Shown here piece after piece: positions 25,507 to 33,072 of a stretch of DNA of 64,000 bases (its first letter is position 1; each line of letters begins with the position of its first letter). The DNA comes from an uncultured Devosia sp. GTDB taxonomy: Bacteria > Pseudomonadota > Alphaproteobacteria > Rhizobiales > Devosiaceae. The position numbers and the translations under genes were made by a program. The notes beneath the pieces are model-generated. The model ran no database searches. It saw only the letters and a list, made by a program, of their open reading frames with translations, and was not told where the DNA came from. The DNA is taken from the NCBI RefSeq assembly GCF_963517015.1, contig NZ_CAUQDV010000001.1, positions 2,362,001 to 2,426,000 of the forward strand, in the 5' to 3' direction.

Positions 25507-26304
25507 CTATTGCGAGGGGGATTCGGGCAGGTCGTAGGCGATGAGCGGACGGCCGGATGTGGGGTGGGTGAGGAGGGTGGCGCTGACGCTGTAGATGTCT
25601 CGGAGGAGGGCGGGTGTGAGGACTTCAGCGGGGGTGCCCTGCGTGACCAGACGACCCTGATGGAGGAGGACGAGACTGTCGCAGAAGGCGGCGGCGAGGT
25701 TGAGATCGTGGAGGGCGATGAGCACAGTGGTGCCGGTTTGTCGGGCGCGGCGCTGCAGCAGGGCCAGCATGGCCAGCTGGGCGTGGACGTCGAGATGGCT
25801 GGTGGGTTCGTCGAGGACGAGGAGGCGCGGCTGTTGCGCGAGGGCCCGGGCGATCTGGATGCGCTGCTGCTCGCCGCCGGAGAGGGTGTGGTAGAGGCGT
25901 TTAGCGAAGGCCTGCATGTCGACGGCGTCCAGAGCGGCGTCGACCTCGGCAAGGTCTTCGGGGGACGGCATGGATTGCCAGAGGGACTGGAAGGGAATGC
26001 GGCCGAGGGTGACGACTTCGCGGGCGGTGAGGCGGGCGTCGGTCTGGCCGGATTGCTCGACAAAAGCCGCAGTCCGGGCGCGCTGGCGACTGGGCAGGGT
26101 CAGGAGGTTTTCGCCATGGAAGGTCACCGTGCCGTTGCCGATCGGGCCAAGACCGAGCAGGGCGCGCATCAGCGTGGATTTGCCGGCGCCATTGGGGCCG
26201 ATAAGGCCGGTGAGCTGGCCGGGTGCAGCGGTAAGCGCAATGTCGCTGACGATGGGCTTTCCAGCGAGGGTGACACCGAGGGCGGAGACGTGCAGCCCGC
26301 TCAT
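25507..26304 (-). CDS. Putative F420-0 ABC transporter, ATP-binding protein
   Basis: ATPase of the FecE/BtuD group, 265 residues: Walker A GPNGAGKST at 36-44, signature LSGGEQQ at 141-147, Walker B LLVLDEP at 161-167, then the switch histidine in ALHDLN. Sequence type alone would suggest iron-siderophore or cobalamin import. Placed beside cofE, fgd and an F420-type oxidoreductase, it matches the transporter cassette proposed by comparative genomics for uptake of F420-0. Its start overlaps the permease stop (ATGA), so they are coupled. Confidence 0.8.
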   Translation of the reverse strand: MSGLHVSALGVTLAGKPIVSDIALTAAPGQLTGLIGPNGAGKSTLMRALLGLGPIGNGTVTFHGENLLTLPSRQRARTAAFVEQSGQTDARLTAREVVTLGRIPFQSLWQSMPSPEDLAEVDAALDAVDMQAFAKRLYHTLSGGEQQRIQIARALAQQPRLLVLDEPTSHLDVHAQLAMLALLQRRARQTGTTVLIALHDLNLAAAFCDSLVLLHQGRLVTQGTPAEVLTPALLRDIYSVSATLLTHPTSGRPLIAYDLPESPSQ

Positions 26305-27341
26305 GTGATGCGCCTGTAGCGGAGGAGCACGGCGAGGAAGATCGGGGCGCCGAGCAGGGCCGTGATGATGCCGACGGGCAGTTCGCGTGGGGCAAAGAGC
26401 GAGCGTGCGGCGGTGTCGGTCCAGATCATGAAACAGGCGCCGAGCAGCATGGCGACGGGCAGCAGCAGGCGATGGCGCGATCCAGTCATCAGGCGGACGA
26501 CGTGGGGGATGATGAGGCCGACAAAGCCGATGGCGCCGCCGATGGAGACGAGGACGCCGGTGAGGAGCGCCGTGCTGCCGAGGAGGATCCAGCGCAGGCG
26601 GGGGACATTGACGCCCAGGCTGGCCGCGGAGGTTTCACCAAAGGCGAAGGCATCCAGCGCACGGCCGGAGAGCAGGATCGGTGGGCCGATGACGGCCAAG
26701 GCCACAAGAACGAGGGCGGCTTCGGACCAGATGGTGCCAGAGAGCGAGCCCATCAGCCAGGAGAGGATCTCGCGATAGGAATCGCCGGTGGCCGACCAGA
26801 AGATCAGAAAGGATGTGGCGGCTGAAGCGAGGGCGGAGATGGAGATGCCCGCCAGAATGGCGCGGGTGGGCGTGGCGCCGCCGAGCAACTGGGTGACAGC
26901 CAAGGTCAGCGCCATGGCGGCACCGGCGCCGAGGAAGGCGCCGAGCGGCATAAGGAGGGAGGCGCCGAGCAGAAGGAAGCTGACGGCGCCCAGCGAGGCG
27001 CCCGACGAGAGGCCCAGGAGATAGGGATCGGCCAAGGGATTGCGGGTCAGGGCCTGCATGACTGCGCCGCAGAGGGCGAGGCCGGCGCCGACGGCGGCGG
27101 CAGCCAGGACGCGGGGCAGGCGAAGTTCCCAGATGATGGCGTCCCGCAGACGGCTGACCGGGCTTTCGGGCACGAGGCCGAGGTGGTGGGCGATGGTCTG
27201 CCAGACTTCCATGGGCGCAATATCGGCCGGGCCCATGGTGACGGTGACGACGACGGAAAAGAGGAGCAGGACGGCGAGGCCGGCAAAGGCCAGCCCGAAC
27301 AGGGGCTGGCGCTGGGTTAAGGCCGTCTGCTCCGGCTTCAT
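26301..27341 (-). CDS. Putative F420-0 ABC transporter, permease (FecCD family)
   Basis: Inner-membrane permease of the FecCD/BtuC family, 346 residues with about ten hydrophobic helices. Characteristic blocks are RLPRVLAAAAVGAGLALCGAVMQ, NPLADPYLLGLSSGA and GAIGFVGLIIPHVVRL (the ATPase-contact loop). It begins 2 bases after the adenosylhomocysteinase-like gene and overlaps the ATPase gene, so all belong to one operon. The cargo is inferred from the gene neighbourhood to be F420-0, not from the permease sequence itself. Confidence 0.8.
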   Translation of the reverse strand: MKPEQTALTQRQPLFGLAFAGLAVLLLFSVVVTVTMGPADIAPMEVWQTIAHHLGLVPESPVSRLRDAIIWELRLPRVLAAAAVGAGLALCGAVMQALTRNPLADPYLLGLSSGASLGAVSFLLLGASLLMPLGAFLGAGAAMALTLAVTQLLGGATPTRAILAGISISALASAATSFLIFWSATGDSYREILSWLMGSLSGTIWSEAALVLVALAVIGPPILLSGRALDAFAFGETSAASLGVNVPRLRWILLGSTALLTGVLVSIGGAIGFVGLIIPHVVRLMTGSRHRLLLPVAMLLGACFMIWTDTAARSLFAPRELPVGIITALLGAPIFLAVLLRYRRIT

Positions 27342-27343
27342 GG

Positions 27344-28477
27344 TCAGGCGCCGGGCGGCGGGCAGGCCCGCTCCCAGACATGCTGGGGCAGGAGGTGGAC
27401 GCCCGGTTCGGCCTGTCCACCGGCGCCGACAATGTGGCCGATGCCTTCGGCCATCAGGGCGAGGGTGACGTCGAAGGCGTTGAGGCTATCGCCCTCGCCG
27501 GCCGTGAGATTGGCCATGGCGCCGCCGGCAAAGAGCTGCACGGATTTGCCCGAGGGCAGGGTGTAGCGCGTGACCATGGGGATGATGTCGGCATGCGGAT
27601 GGGCCGAAAGGGCCAGAATATCGATCTCGTCGATGCGATGGCCGGAATTGAGCAGGAAGCAATTGTCCTTGAGGGTCTCGATGACCGACATGGGGACGAC
27701 GTGATGGGCACCGGTTCCGGTGACAATGACATCGGCAAGAGGCGCAAGTTCGGCGACGGAGCCGGTGAGCCAGCCATCATAGGCCGCCTGCAGCTTGCGG
27801 CCCGGATCCACCTCGGCGACCATGACCTGGCCGCCATAGGCGCGGGCCGAGGCGGCGAGGCCCTGGCCGACAGTGCCATAGCCGACGACGAGGACGCGCT
27901 TTTCATGCAGGCTCAGCAGCGTGCGGCCGAAAAAGGCCTGCCAGGTGGTGAGGCCGACCATATGGCGATTGTGGAGGCCTTCCTTGATCGGCACTTCGTC
28001 CCAGTTGAAGATCGGCCAGGGCGGCAGCTTGCCCTGCAGGCGATTGAGGCCGGAACCGGTGGCTTCGAGGCCCGCCTTGACGGAGGGTAGCGCCGCGCCG
28101 GAGGTCATCAGATAGTGGGTATAGTCGGAGCCCATTTCGCAGAGATGGGTGGGGCCCCATTCGACGCCAGCCTTGATTGCGGCCTGCCAATCGGCTTCCG
28201 GCATGTCTTTCCAGGCCTGCACTTCGGCGCCGCAGGCGCGCATGGCGTCGGCCACTTCATTGCGCACGGTGGTCGGGTTGCAGGTGGTGATGAAGAGTTC
28301 CGCGCCACGGGCGGCCAAGCCCTCGACCAGGGTCAGCATCTTGAGATCGAGATGCATGTTCATCGCCATGCGGACGCCCGTGAGGTCGGGCAGACCGGCG
28401 ATGGCGCGAAGGGTGCGGGGCATGTTCTGGGCGAGCCAGGCGCGGGTGTTTTCGGTGATATCCATAATGGTCTTCAT
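27344..28477 (-). CDS. Adenosylhomocysteinase-like NAD-binding protein
   Basis: Similar to S-adenosylhomocysteine hydrolase over most of its 377 residues. The NAD motif GYGTVG is at about 199-204 and NSGH matches the conserved histidine of the real enzyme. The catalytic lysine (K165) and the neighbouring Asn (N170) align with the SAHH K/N pair, but the Asp between them is His and the DDGGD loop reads differently. The C-terminal arm that closes over NAD in SAHH is absent. It probably acts on another compound. ATG 28477 is chosen; 28519 is an alternative. Its position inside the F420-0 transporter operon is unusual. Confidence 0.65.
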   Translation of the reverse strand: MKTIMDITENTRAWLAQNMPRTLRAIAGLPDLTGVRMAMNMHLDLKMLTLVEGLAARGAELFITTCNPTTVRNEVADAMRACGAEVQAWKDMPEADWQAAIKAGVEWGPTHLCEMGSDYTHYLMTSGAALPSVKAGLEATGSGLNRLQGKLPPWPIFNWDEVPIKEGLHNRHMVGLTTWQAFFGRTLLSLHEKRVLVVGYGTVGQGLAASARAYGGQVMVAEVDPGRKLQAAYDGWLTGSVAELAPLADVIVTGTGAHHVVPMSVIETLKDNCFLLNSGHRIDEIDILALSAHPHADIIPMVTRYTLPSGKSVQLFAGGAMANLTAGEGDSLNAFDVTLALMAEGIGHIVGAGGQAEPGVHLLPQHVWERACPPPGA

Positions 28478-28519
28478 ACTGAAATGGTGGCGGGTAATCT
28501 GCATTAGGAGCATGTTCAT

Positions 28520-28648
28520 TACAGGTACGCCGACACCTTGCGGCTGTGGAGCGATCTCGAGATGGGTCCCGGCTCAAGGCCGGGATGACATCGAGGGTGT
28601 GGCCTGTGCAGTGGGCTCCCAAAAGAAACAGTCTTTACTCCCGCCCTA
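28520..28648 (-). repeat. Intergenic stretch with a palindromic extragenic element
   Basis: Between the substrate-binding protein gene and the adenosylhomocysteinase-like gene lies a hairpin (28556-28595): core stem TCCCGGC/GCCGGGA (28567-28573, 28579-28585) with loop TCAAG, flanked by imperfect CTCGAGATG/CATCGAG arms. This is the classic shape of the short palindromic repeats found between genes in Hyphomicrobiales. It may reduce downstream transcription or stabilise the upstream message. No other copy was seen in the window. Confidence 0.6.
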
Positions 28649-29578
28649 TCAGAGTTGCGCCAATTGCGCAGCCATATCCGCGGTCGCAGGGACGTTGCGG
28701 ATGCCCGCTTCCGAAGCCGGGAAGGGAATGACGAGGTAGCGCTGGTTGACCACGGCGTCGAGCTTGCTGGTGATGGGGTTTTCGGCAAGGAGCTGCTTTT
28801 TCTGCTCGGCCGAATTCCAGACGGCATCGACAAGGACGATGACATCGGGATTGGCATCGACAATGGCCTCCCAGCTGGCGGAGAACCAGGCCTCGTCCAC
28901 GTCGGCCATGATATTGGTCAGACCAAGCGCGCCGAGCATCATGTCCGGCGCGCCGCTGCCGGCACCGACATAGGGAGTCTTGGTGCCGGAAGAATACCAG
29001 ACTGCGGTATAGCCGCGGGTGTCGGGCGTTACGGCGGCAAGGGTGGATTTCTGTTCGCCGATCAGCGTTGTGGCAGCCTCTTCCACGTCGAAGATCTGGC
29101 CCATTTCGGCGATCTCGGCGAAGACGTCGTCAAAGGTCAGTTTTGCCGGCTTGACCGAGCGGCAGGCAGCGGGAGCGACATAGGTGGCGACACCGAGTTG
29201 GGCGAGAGTGGTGCGTTCACCGGCGCCGTCGGCGGCGAAATTGCTTTCCCAGCCGCCATAGATGAAGTCCGGTTCGACCTCGAGCACGACTTCCTGCGAC
29301 GGAAGCTTGTCGGAAAGCACCGGGAGGGCCGCGGCTTCGGCGGTCCAGGGTTCCGGAGCCGGGCCATCCTGGAAGCCGACGCCGACGATCTTGCTGCCGA
29401 GGCCCAGGGCCAGCAGCATTTCGGTGGAGGTCGACTTGATGGTGACGGCGCGCTCGGGGGCGGCGTCGAGCGTGACGGAGACGCCGCAATTGTCGAGAGT
29501 CAGCGGATAGGTGGTCTGGGCGAAGGCGGCAGAGGCGGACAGGGCGAGGAGGCCGAGGGAAAGGGTCAGGGCGCGCAT
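28649..29578 (-). CDS. Putative F420-0 ABC transporter, periplasmic binding protein
   Basis: Periplasmic binding protein of the BtuF/FhuD class, 309 residues, with a signal peptide (MRALTLSLGLLALSASAAFA, cleavage after AFA). It has the two-lobe layout joined by a helix: RAVTIKSTSTEMLLALGLG in lobe one, then PDVIVLVDAVW and a Val/Pro-rich end in lobe two. A pair of cysteines occurs at CG near 31 and C in APAACRS. The neighbours cofE and fgd (6 and 10-base gaps upstream) support F420-0 as the ligand; the cobalamin/siderophore alternative cannot be excluded by sequence. Confidence 0.78.
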   Translation of the reverse strand: MRALTLSLGLLALSASAAFAQTTYPLTLDNCGVSVTLDAAPERAVTIKSTSTEMLLALGLGSKIVGVGFQDGPAPEPWTAEAAALPVLSDKLPSQEVVLEVEPDFIYGGWESNFAADGAGERTTLAQLGVATYVAPAACRSVKPAKLTFDDVFAEIAEMGQIFDVEEAATTLIGEQKSTLAAVTPDTRGYTAVWYSSGTKTPYVGAGSGAPDMMLGALGLTNIMADVDEAWFSASWEAIVDANPDVIVLVDAVWNSAEQKKQLLAENPITSKLDAVVNQRYLVIPFPASEAGIRNVPATADMAAQLAQL

Positions 29579-29584
29579 GGCGGG

Positions 29585-30412
29585 TCAGTCCTGTTTGACG
29601 CGTTTGGATTTGGTTACGGGATCACGCATTTCGGCTTGGGCCGCTTCATAGCCCAGCCGGTAGGCCTCGGCCGAGCCGAAGCGGAACATGTCGTCGTCGC
29701 CGATGCGCGCGAGGGTGCGGGCGCCGGGCGAATCGAGGCCGGTCACGAGGCGCCCGAGGCCGCGGACGACGGCGACGGGAATGCCTGACGTCTTGCCCTT
29801 GACCAGATCGGCGGCACCGGCGATTTCATCGGCGACCACGGCCATGGTGACATGGAGCGGGCGGCCATTGGCATCATTGGCGCCGCGCAGGTCTTCGGTG
29901 AGCTGAAGGCCAGAGGCGCCGATGGCCATGTCGGTCTGGCCGACGCGCCAGGGGCGGCCGATGGTGTCGGTGATGATGATGCCCAGCGAAATGCCGAGGT
30001 GTTGGCGCAGGCCGGCGCAGAGCGCGCGGGCGGAGGCGTCTGGATCGGCGGGCAGACGCAGGGCCACGCCTTCGGGGACATTGGACATGTCGATGCCGGC
30101 GGCAGCCATAACGAGGCCCTGGCGGGTTTCGACGATTTTGGTGACGCCACCGGGATGGATGCGTTCGGCGACGACGCGGACGGTGTCCTGCGCAATGGCC
30201 TGTTCGCGGTCGGCGGCGGGCACCTGCATGCCTTCGGACTTGGAGACGATCTTGCTGGTGACGACGAGAATGTCACCGTCGCGCAGAGCGTTGTCCGGGT
30301 CTTCGGCGATGGAATGGGTGACGGCGTCGGCGATCAGGCGGACGAGATCGTCACCCGCGACGACCTCCGGCATGCCGGAGAGGCCCCAGACGGAATAGCG
30401 CGGCAAAGCCAT
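29585..30412 (-). CDS. cofE: Coenzyme F420-0:L-glutamate ligase (CofE-like)
   Basis: GTP-dependent ligase that adds glutamates to F420-0, trapping the cofactor in the cell; 275 residues. Family marks: GDILVVTSKIVSKSEG, the region IIITDTIGRPWRVGQTDMAIG with the metal-binding acidic residues, VADEIAGAADLVKGK and the closing MFRFGSAEA. It is a stand-alone enzyme, unlike mycobacterial FbiB, which carries an extra nitroreductase-like domain. No F420-0 synthesis genes (cofC, cofD, cofG/H or fbiC) are seen in the window, fitting a salvage role. Confidence 0.9.
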   Translation of the reverse strand: MALPRYSVWGLSGMPEVVAGDDLVRLIADAVTHSIAEDPDNALRDGDILVVTSKIVSKSEGMQVPAADREQAIAQDTVRVVAERIHPGGVTKIVETRQGLVMAAAGIDMSNVPEGVALRLPADPDASARALCAGLRQHLGISLGIIITDTIGRPWRVGQTDMAIGASGLQLTEDLRGANDANGRPLHVTMAVVADEIAGAADLVKGKTSGIPVAVVRGLGRLVTGLDSPGARTLARIGDDDMFRFGSAEAYRLGYEAAQAEMRDPVTKSKRVKQD

Positions 30413-30422
30413 GGCTCAACCC

Positions 30423-31421
30423 TTACGAAATGGCGCGAAGGCGCGGCAGGATCTCTTTGGCATAGAGCGAGAGGAAGCGGCTCTGATCCTCGCCCGGCGC
30501 GTGGAACACCAGATGGTCGAAGCCATAGTCCATATAGGTCTTGATGGCGGCGACATGTTCTTCGGGGTCGGAAGAGACGATCCAGCGCTTGGCGATGCGC
30601 TCGATGGGGAGCTGGTCGGCGAGACGTTCCATTTCGGCGGGGTCTTCCACCGAATGCTTTTCCTCAGGCGTCAGCGAGAGGGCGGCCCAGGCACGGGTAT
30701 TGTTGAGGGCGGCCTCGGGATCGGGATCGAAGGACACCTTCACTTCGATCATGCGCTCGAAGGGTTTTTCCTCGCGGTTCGATTCTGCGCGGCCGATCGC
30801 GACATTGGGCAGGAGCTGGTCGACGTAGAGCTCGGCGCCCTTGCCGGAGGTGCAGATGAAGCCATCGCCGGCGCGGCCGGCATATTTGGCGTTGAGCGGC
30901 CCGCCTGCCGCCAGGTAGATGGGCACCATCTTCTCGGGCTTGTCGTAGATCGTGGCGTTCTGCGTCTTGTAATATTCCCCCTCGAAGGTGACGCGATCCT
31001 CGCTCCAGAGCTTGCGGATCAGCGTGACGGCCTCGCGCAGGCGCGCGGAGCGTTCCTTGAGCTCGGGCCAGACCATGCCGGTGGAGGGCACTTCATTGAG
31101 CGACTCGCCGGTGCCGACGCCCAGAATGACGCGCTCGGGGAACATGGCGCCCAGCGTGCCGAAGGCATGGGCGACGACGGAGGGATGAAGGCGGAAGGTG
31201 GGCGTCAGGACGGAGGTGCCGACGACGATTTTTTCGGTGCGCGCCAGGGCTGCCGCCATCCAGGACGGGGCAAAAGGCGCGTGACCGTCGGTATGTTTCC
31301 AGGGCTGGAAGTGATCGGAGATGAAGACGGATTCAAAGCCGGCCTGTTCCGCCTCGATGGCGAACTGCAGCAGCTTGTTGGGCGCGAATTGCTCCGCGGA
31401 AGCCTTGTAACCGAAGCGCAT
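30423..31421 (-). CDS. fgd: F420-dependent glucose-6-phosphate dehydrogenase
   Basis: Oxidises glucose-6-phosphate to 6-phosphogluconolactone while reducing F420, and so supplies F420H2. The 332-residue protein closely resembles mycobacterial Fgd1: MRFGYKASAEQFAP, SDHFQPW, TPTFRLHPS, GVGTGESLNE, ICTSGKG and EEKHS. By position the Fgd1 residues are all kept: catalytic H37, W41, E106 (H40, W44, E109 in Fgd1), E10, and phosphate-binding K194, K255, R279. First gene of the minus-strand operon (10 bases to cofE), with a ribosome binding site GAGGGG. It is unusual in an alphaproteobacterium. Confidence 0.92.
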   Translation of the reverse strand: MRFGYKASAEQFAPNKLLQFAIEAEQAGFESVFISDHFQPWKHTDGHAPFAPSWMAAALARTEKIVVGTSVLTPTFRLHPSVVAHAFGTLGAMFPERVILGVGTGESLNEVPSTGMVWPELKERSARLREAVTLIRKLWSEDRVTFEGEYYKTQNATIYDKPEKMVPIYLAAGGPLNAKYAGRAGDGFICTSGKGAELYVDQLLPNVAIGRAESNREEKPFERMIEVKVSFDPDPEAALNNTRAWAALSLTPEEKHSVEDPAEMERLADQLPIERIAKRWIVSSDPEEHVAAIKTYMDYGFDHLVFHAPGEDQSRFLSLYAKEILPRLRAIS

Positions 31422-31459
31422 TGCAATCCCCTCAGATGCTTGGCCGGACAGGTGGATAG

Positions 31460-31477
31460 TTTGACCAGATGGTCAAA
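31460..31477. promoter_or_regulatory. Operator palindrome upstream of fgd
   Basis: TTTGACC-AGAT-GGTCAAA, a perfect 7-bp inverted repeat, 39 bases upstream of the fgd start and between fgd and the divergent MYG1-family gene. The second F420 oxidoreductase gene has nearly the same site at 25458-25475. Shape and spacing suit a TetR-type repressor, but no TetR gene is present in the window. A clear sigma-70 promoter was not found at this site. Confidence 0.6.
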
Positions 31478-31575
31478 AATGTCCATCGGGAATCTGCACG
31501 GGTTGAGCCGGCGCGGATCCAAGGCTATCTGATGCAGCCATTATGCGGCAATTCCGCGAAACAGGGGCCTCCGGC

Positions 31576-32496
31576 ATGACCATTTCCTATCTCGTCACCC
31601 ATTCAGGTGGCTTCCATGCCGATGAGTTGCTGTCGAGCGTGGTGCTGACACGGCTTTTCCCCGAGGCCGAGATCAAGCGCAGTCGGGCACCAGAGTGGAT
31701 TGCGCCGGGTGCGGATCGCATCATCTACGATGTTGGCGGGGCCTATGATGCCGAGGCGCAGATCTTCGATCATCACCAGCGCGGCGCGCCTTTGCGCGAG
31801 GATGGTCAGCCCTATAGCTCGTTCGGTCTGGTGTGGAAGCATTATGGCCAGAGATACCTGCAGGCTGCCGGTATTCCGGCGGAACATGCGGACAAGGTGC
31901 ATGTATCTTTTGACGAAAAGTTCGTGCTGCCGATCGATCTGACCGACAATGGGGCGCTGAGCCCGACGGGGCCGCTGGCAGACCTGACGCTGCCGGCCTT
32001 GCTGGAGACGCTGAAGCCAGTGTTCGACGACAAGAGCGATGGCGCCGATGACAGGGCCTTCCATGGCGCCCTGGCGATAGCGCGGGCTTTTGTGGAGGCT
32101 GCCATTGCGCGTGCCGGCGCCAAGCTGCGGGCCGAGGGTCTTGTGCAGCAGGCGATCGTTGCGGCGGGGCAGGGGCATGTGCTGGAGCTGCCGATGGGCA
32201 TGCCGTTCCGGCCGGCAATCCTCAAGGCGGGGGCGGACCAGCTGCTTTTCGTGGTGCATCCGCGCGACAAGGACTGGTGCCTGACCACGATCCGCAAGGG
32301 CGACGAGGGATTCGAAAATCGCGCCGACCTGCCGGCAAGCTGGGCGGGACTGACCAATGGCGAGCTGGAAGCCGAGTCGGGCGTTCCAGGCGCGAGCTTC
32401 TGCCATAATGGTCGCTTTGTTGCGGCGGCCAGGACGCGGGAAGCGGCCCTGGCCATGGCCGAGATCGCGGTGCGCGAGGCCCTCGCCACGGCTTAA
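31576..32496 (+). CDS. MYG1 family protein (DHH-like metal-dependent nuclease/phosphatase)
   Basis: UPF0160/MYG1 family protein, 306 residues. Motifs are near the N-terminus: HSGGFHADE (metal-binding His and Asp), IYDVGG and FDHHQRGAP. Eukaryotic relatives act as 3'-5' RNA exonucleases; the bacterial role is not established. ATG 31576 is chosen over the open frame from 31543 because the family begins MTISYLVTHSGG. It is divergent from fgd and so sits next to the fgd operator; a functional tie to F420 metabolism is not known. Confidence 0.85.
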   Translation: MTISYLVTHSGGFHADELLSSVVLTRLFPEAEIKRSRAPEWIAPGADRIIYDVGGAYDAEAQIFDHHQRGAPLREDGQPYSSFGLVWKHYGQRYLQAAGIPAEHADKVHVSFDEKFVLPIDLTDNGALSPTGPLADLTLPALLETLKPVFDDKSDGADDRAFHGALAIARAFVEAAIARAGAKLRAEGLVQQAIVAAGQGHVLELPMGMPFRPAILKAGADQLLFVVHPRDKDWCLTTIRKGDEGFENRADLPASWAGLTNGELEAESGVPGASFCHNGRFVAAARTREAALAMAEIAVREALATA

Positions 32497-32557
32497 GGCC
32501 GACCATTGCTCAGTAAACCATGCAGAAAATGGATGGCTGACGCGCGAAAATAAGCGT

Positions 32558-32584
32558 GCATATTATATGCGTACTTATTATATG
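32558..32584. promoter_or_regulatory. AT-rich repeats upstream of marR, probable MarR operator
   Basis: GCATATTATATGC (32558-32570) is a palindrome and its core TATTATATG recurs at 32576-32584, 15 bases on. It sits just upstream of the MarR start at 32611, where a MarR-family repressor commonly binds to control its own operon. Confidence 0.5.
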
Positions 32585-32610
32585 TGTGCCTACGAAAAGA
32601 GGCACCCGTT

Positions 32611-33072
32611 ATGCACAAGCCTGTCCCAACCGAGGAATCAGTCGGCTACATCATCCATGAAGTCGCCAAGGCGTTCCGCCGGCGTTTCGAGGAAGAGGTC
32701 AAGGTCTATGACCTGACCCTGCCGCAGATGCGCGCGCTGGGTGAGCTGGTGCGCAAGGGCGGCGTGTCGCAGGTGTCCCTAGCTGGCGCGATCGACGCCG
32801 ATCCCATGACGCTCAAGGGAATCCTGGACCGACTGGAAAAGCGCGGACTCGTGCAGCGGCAGCAGGATCCCAGCGATAGTCGCGCCAAGGTGGTCCATGT
32901 GACCGAGGCCGGCGAGGCGCTGTTCCGTACAGCCAAGAGCGTCGGTGTCGAAATCCAGAACGAAGCCATCGAGGGCCTGAGCGAAGCCGAACTGACGGCC
33001 GTCTCGCAGAGCCTTGTCCATATTCGCAACAATCTTAGCCGCGCGGCGGCCGCGCAGAAGGAAGTCGTCTGA
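32611..33072 (+). CDS. MarR family transcriptional regulator
   Basis: Winged-helix regulator, 153 residues, typical of MarR/EmrR: recognition helix region VSQVSLAGAIDADPMTLKGILDRLEKRG followed by the beta-wing (QDPSDSRAKVVHVTEAG). ATG 32611 is preferred, with AGAGG upstream. Its stop overlaps the emrA start, so it is co-transcribed with and probably represses the emrAB pump, relieved by a pump substrate. Likely binds the AT-rich repeats just upstream. Confidence 0.85.
   Translation: MHKPVPTEESVGYIIHEVAKAFRRRFEEEVKVYDLTLPQMRALGELVRKGGVSQVSLAGAIDADPMTLKGILDRLEKRGLVQRQQDPSDSRAKVVHVTEAGEALFRTAKSVGVEIQNEAIEGLSEAELTAVSQSLVHIRNNLSRAAAAQKEVV

Noticed and set aside
24422..31421. Interpretation of the transporter as an ordinary cobalamin or siderophore importer
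   Set aside because: Sequence class alone allows it, but the association with cofE, fgd and another F420-type oxidoreductase and the lack of cobalamin genes make F420-0 the better reading; it is not fully excluded.
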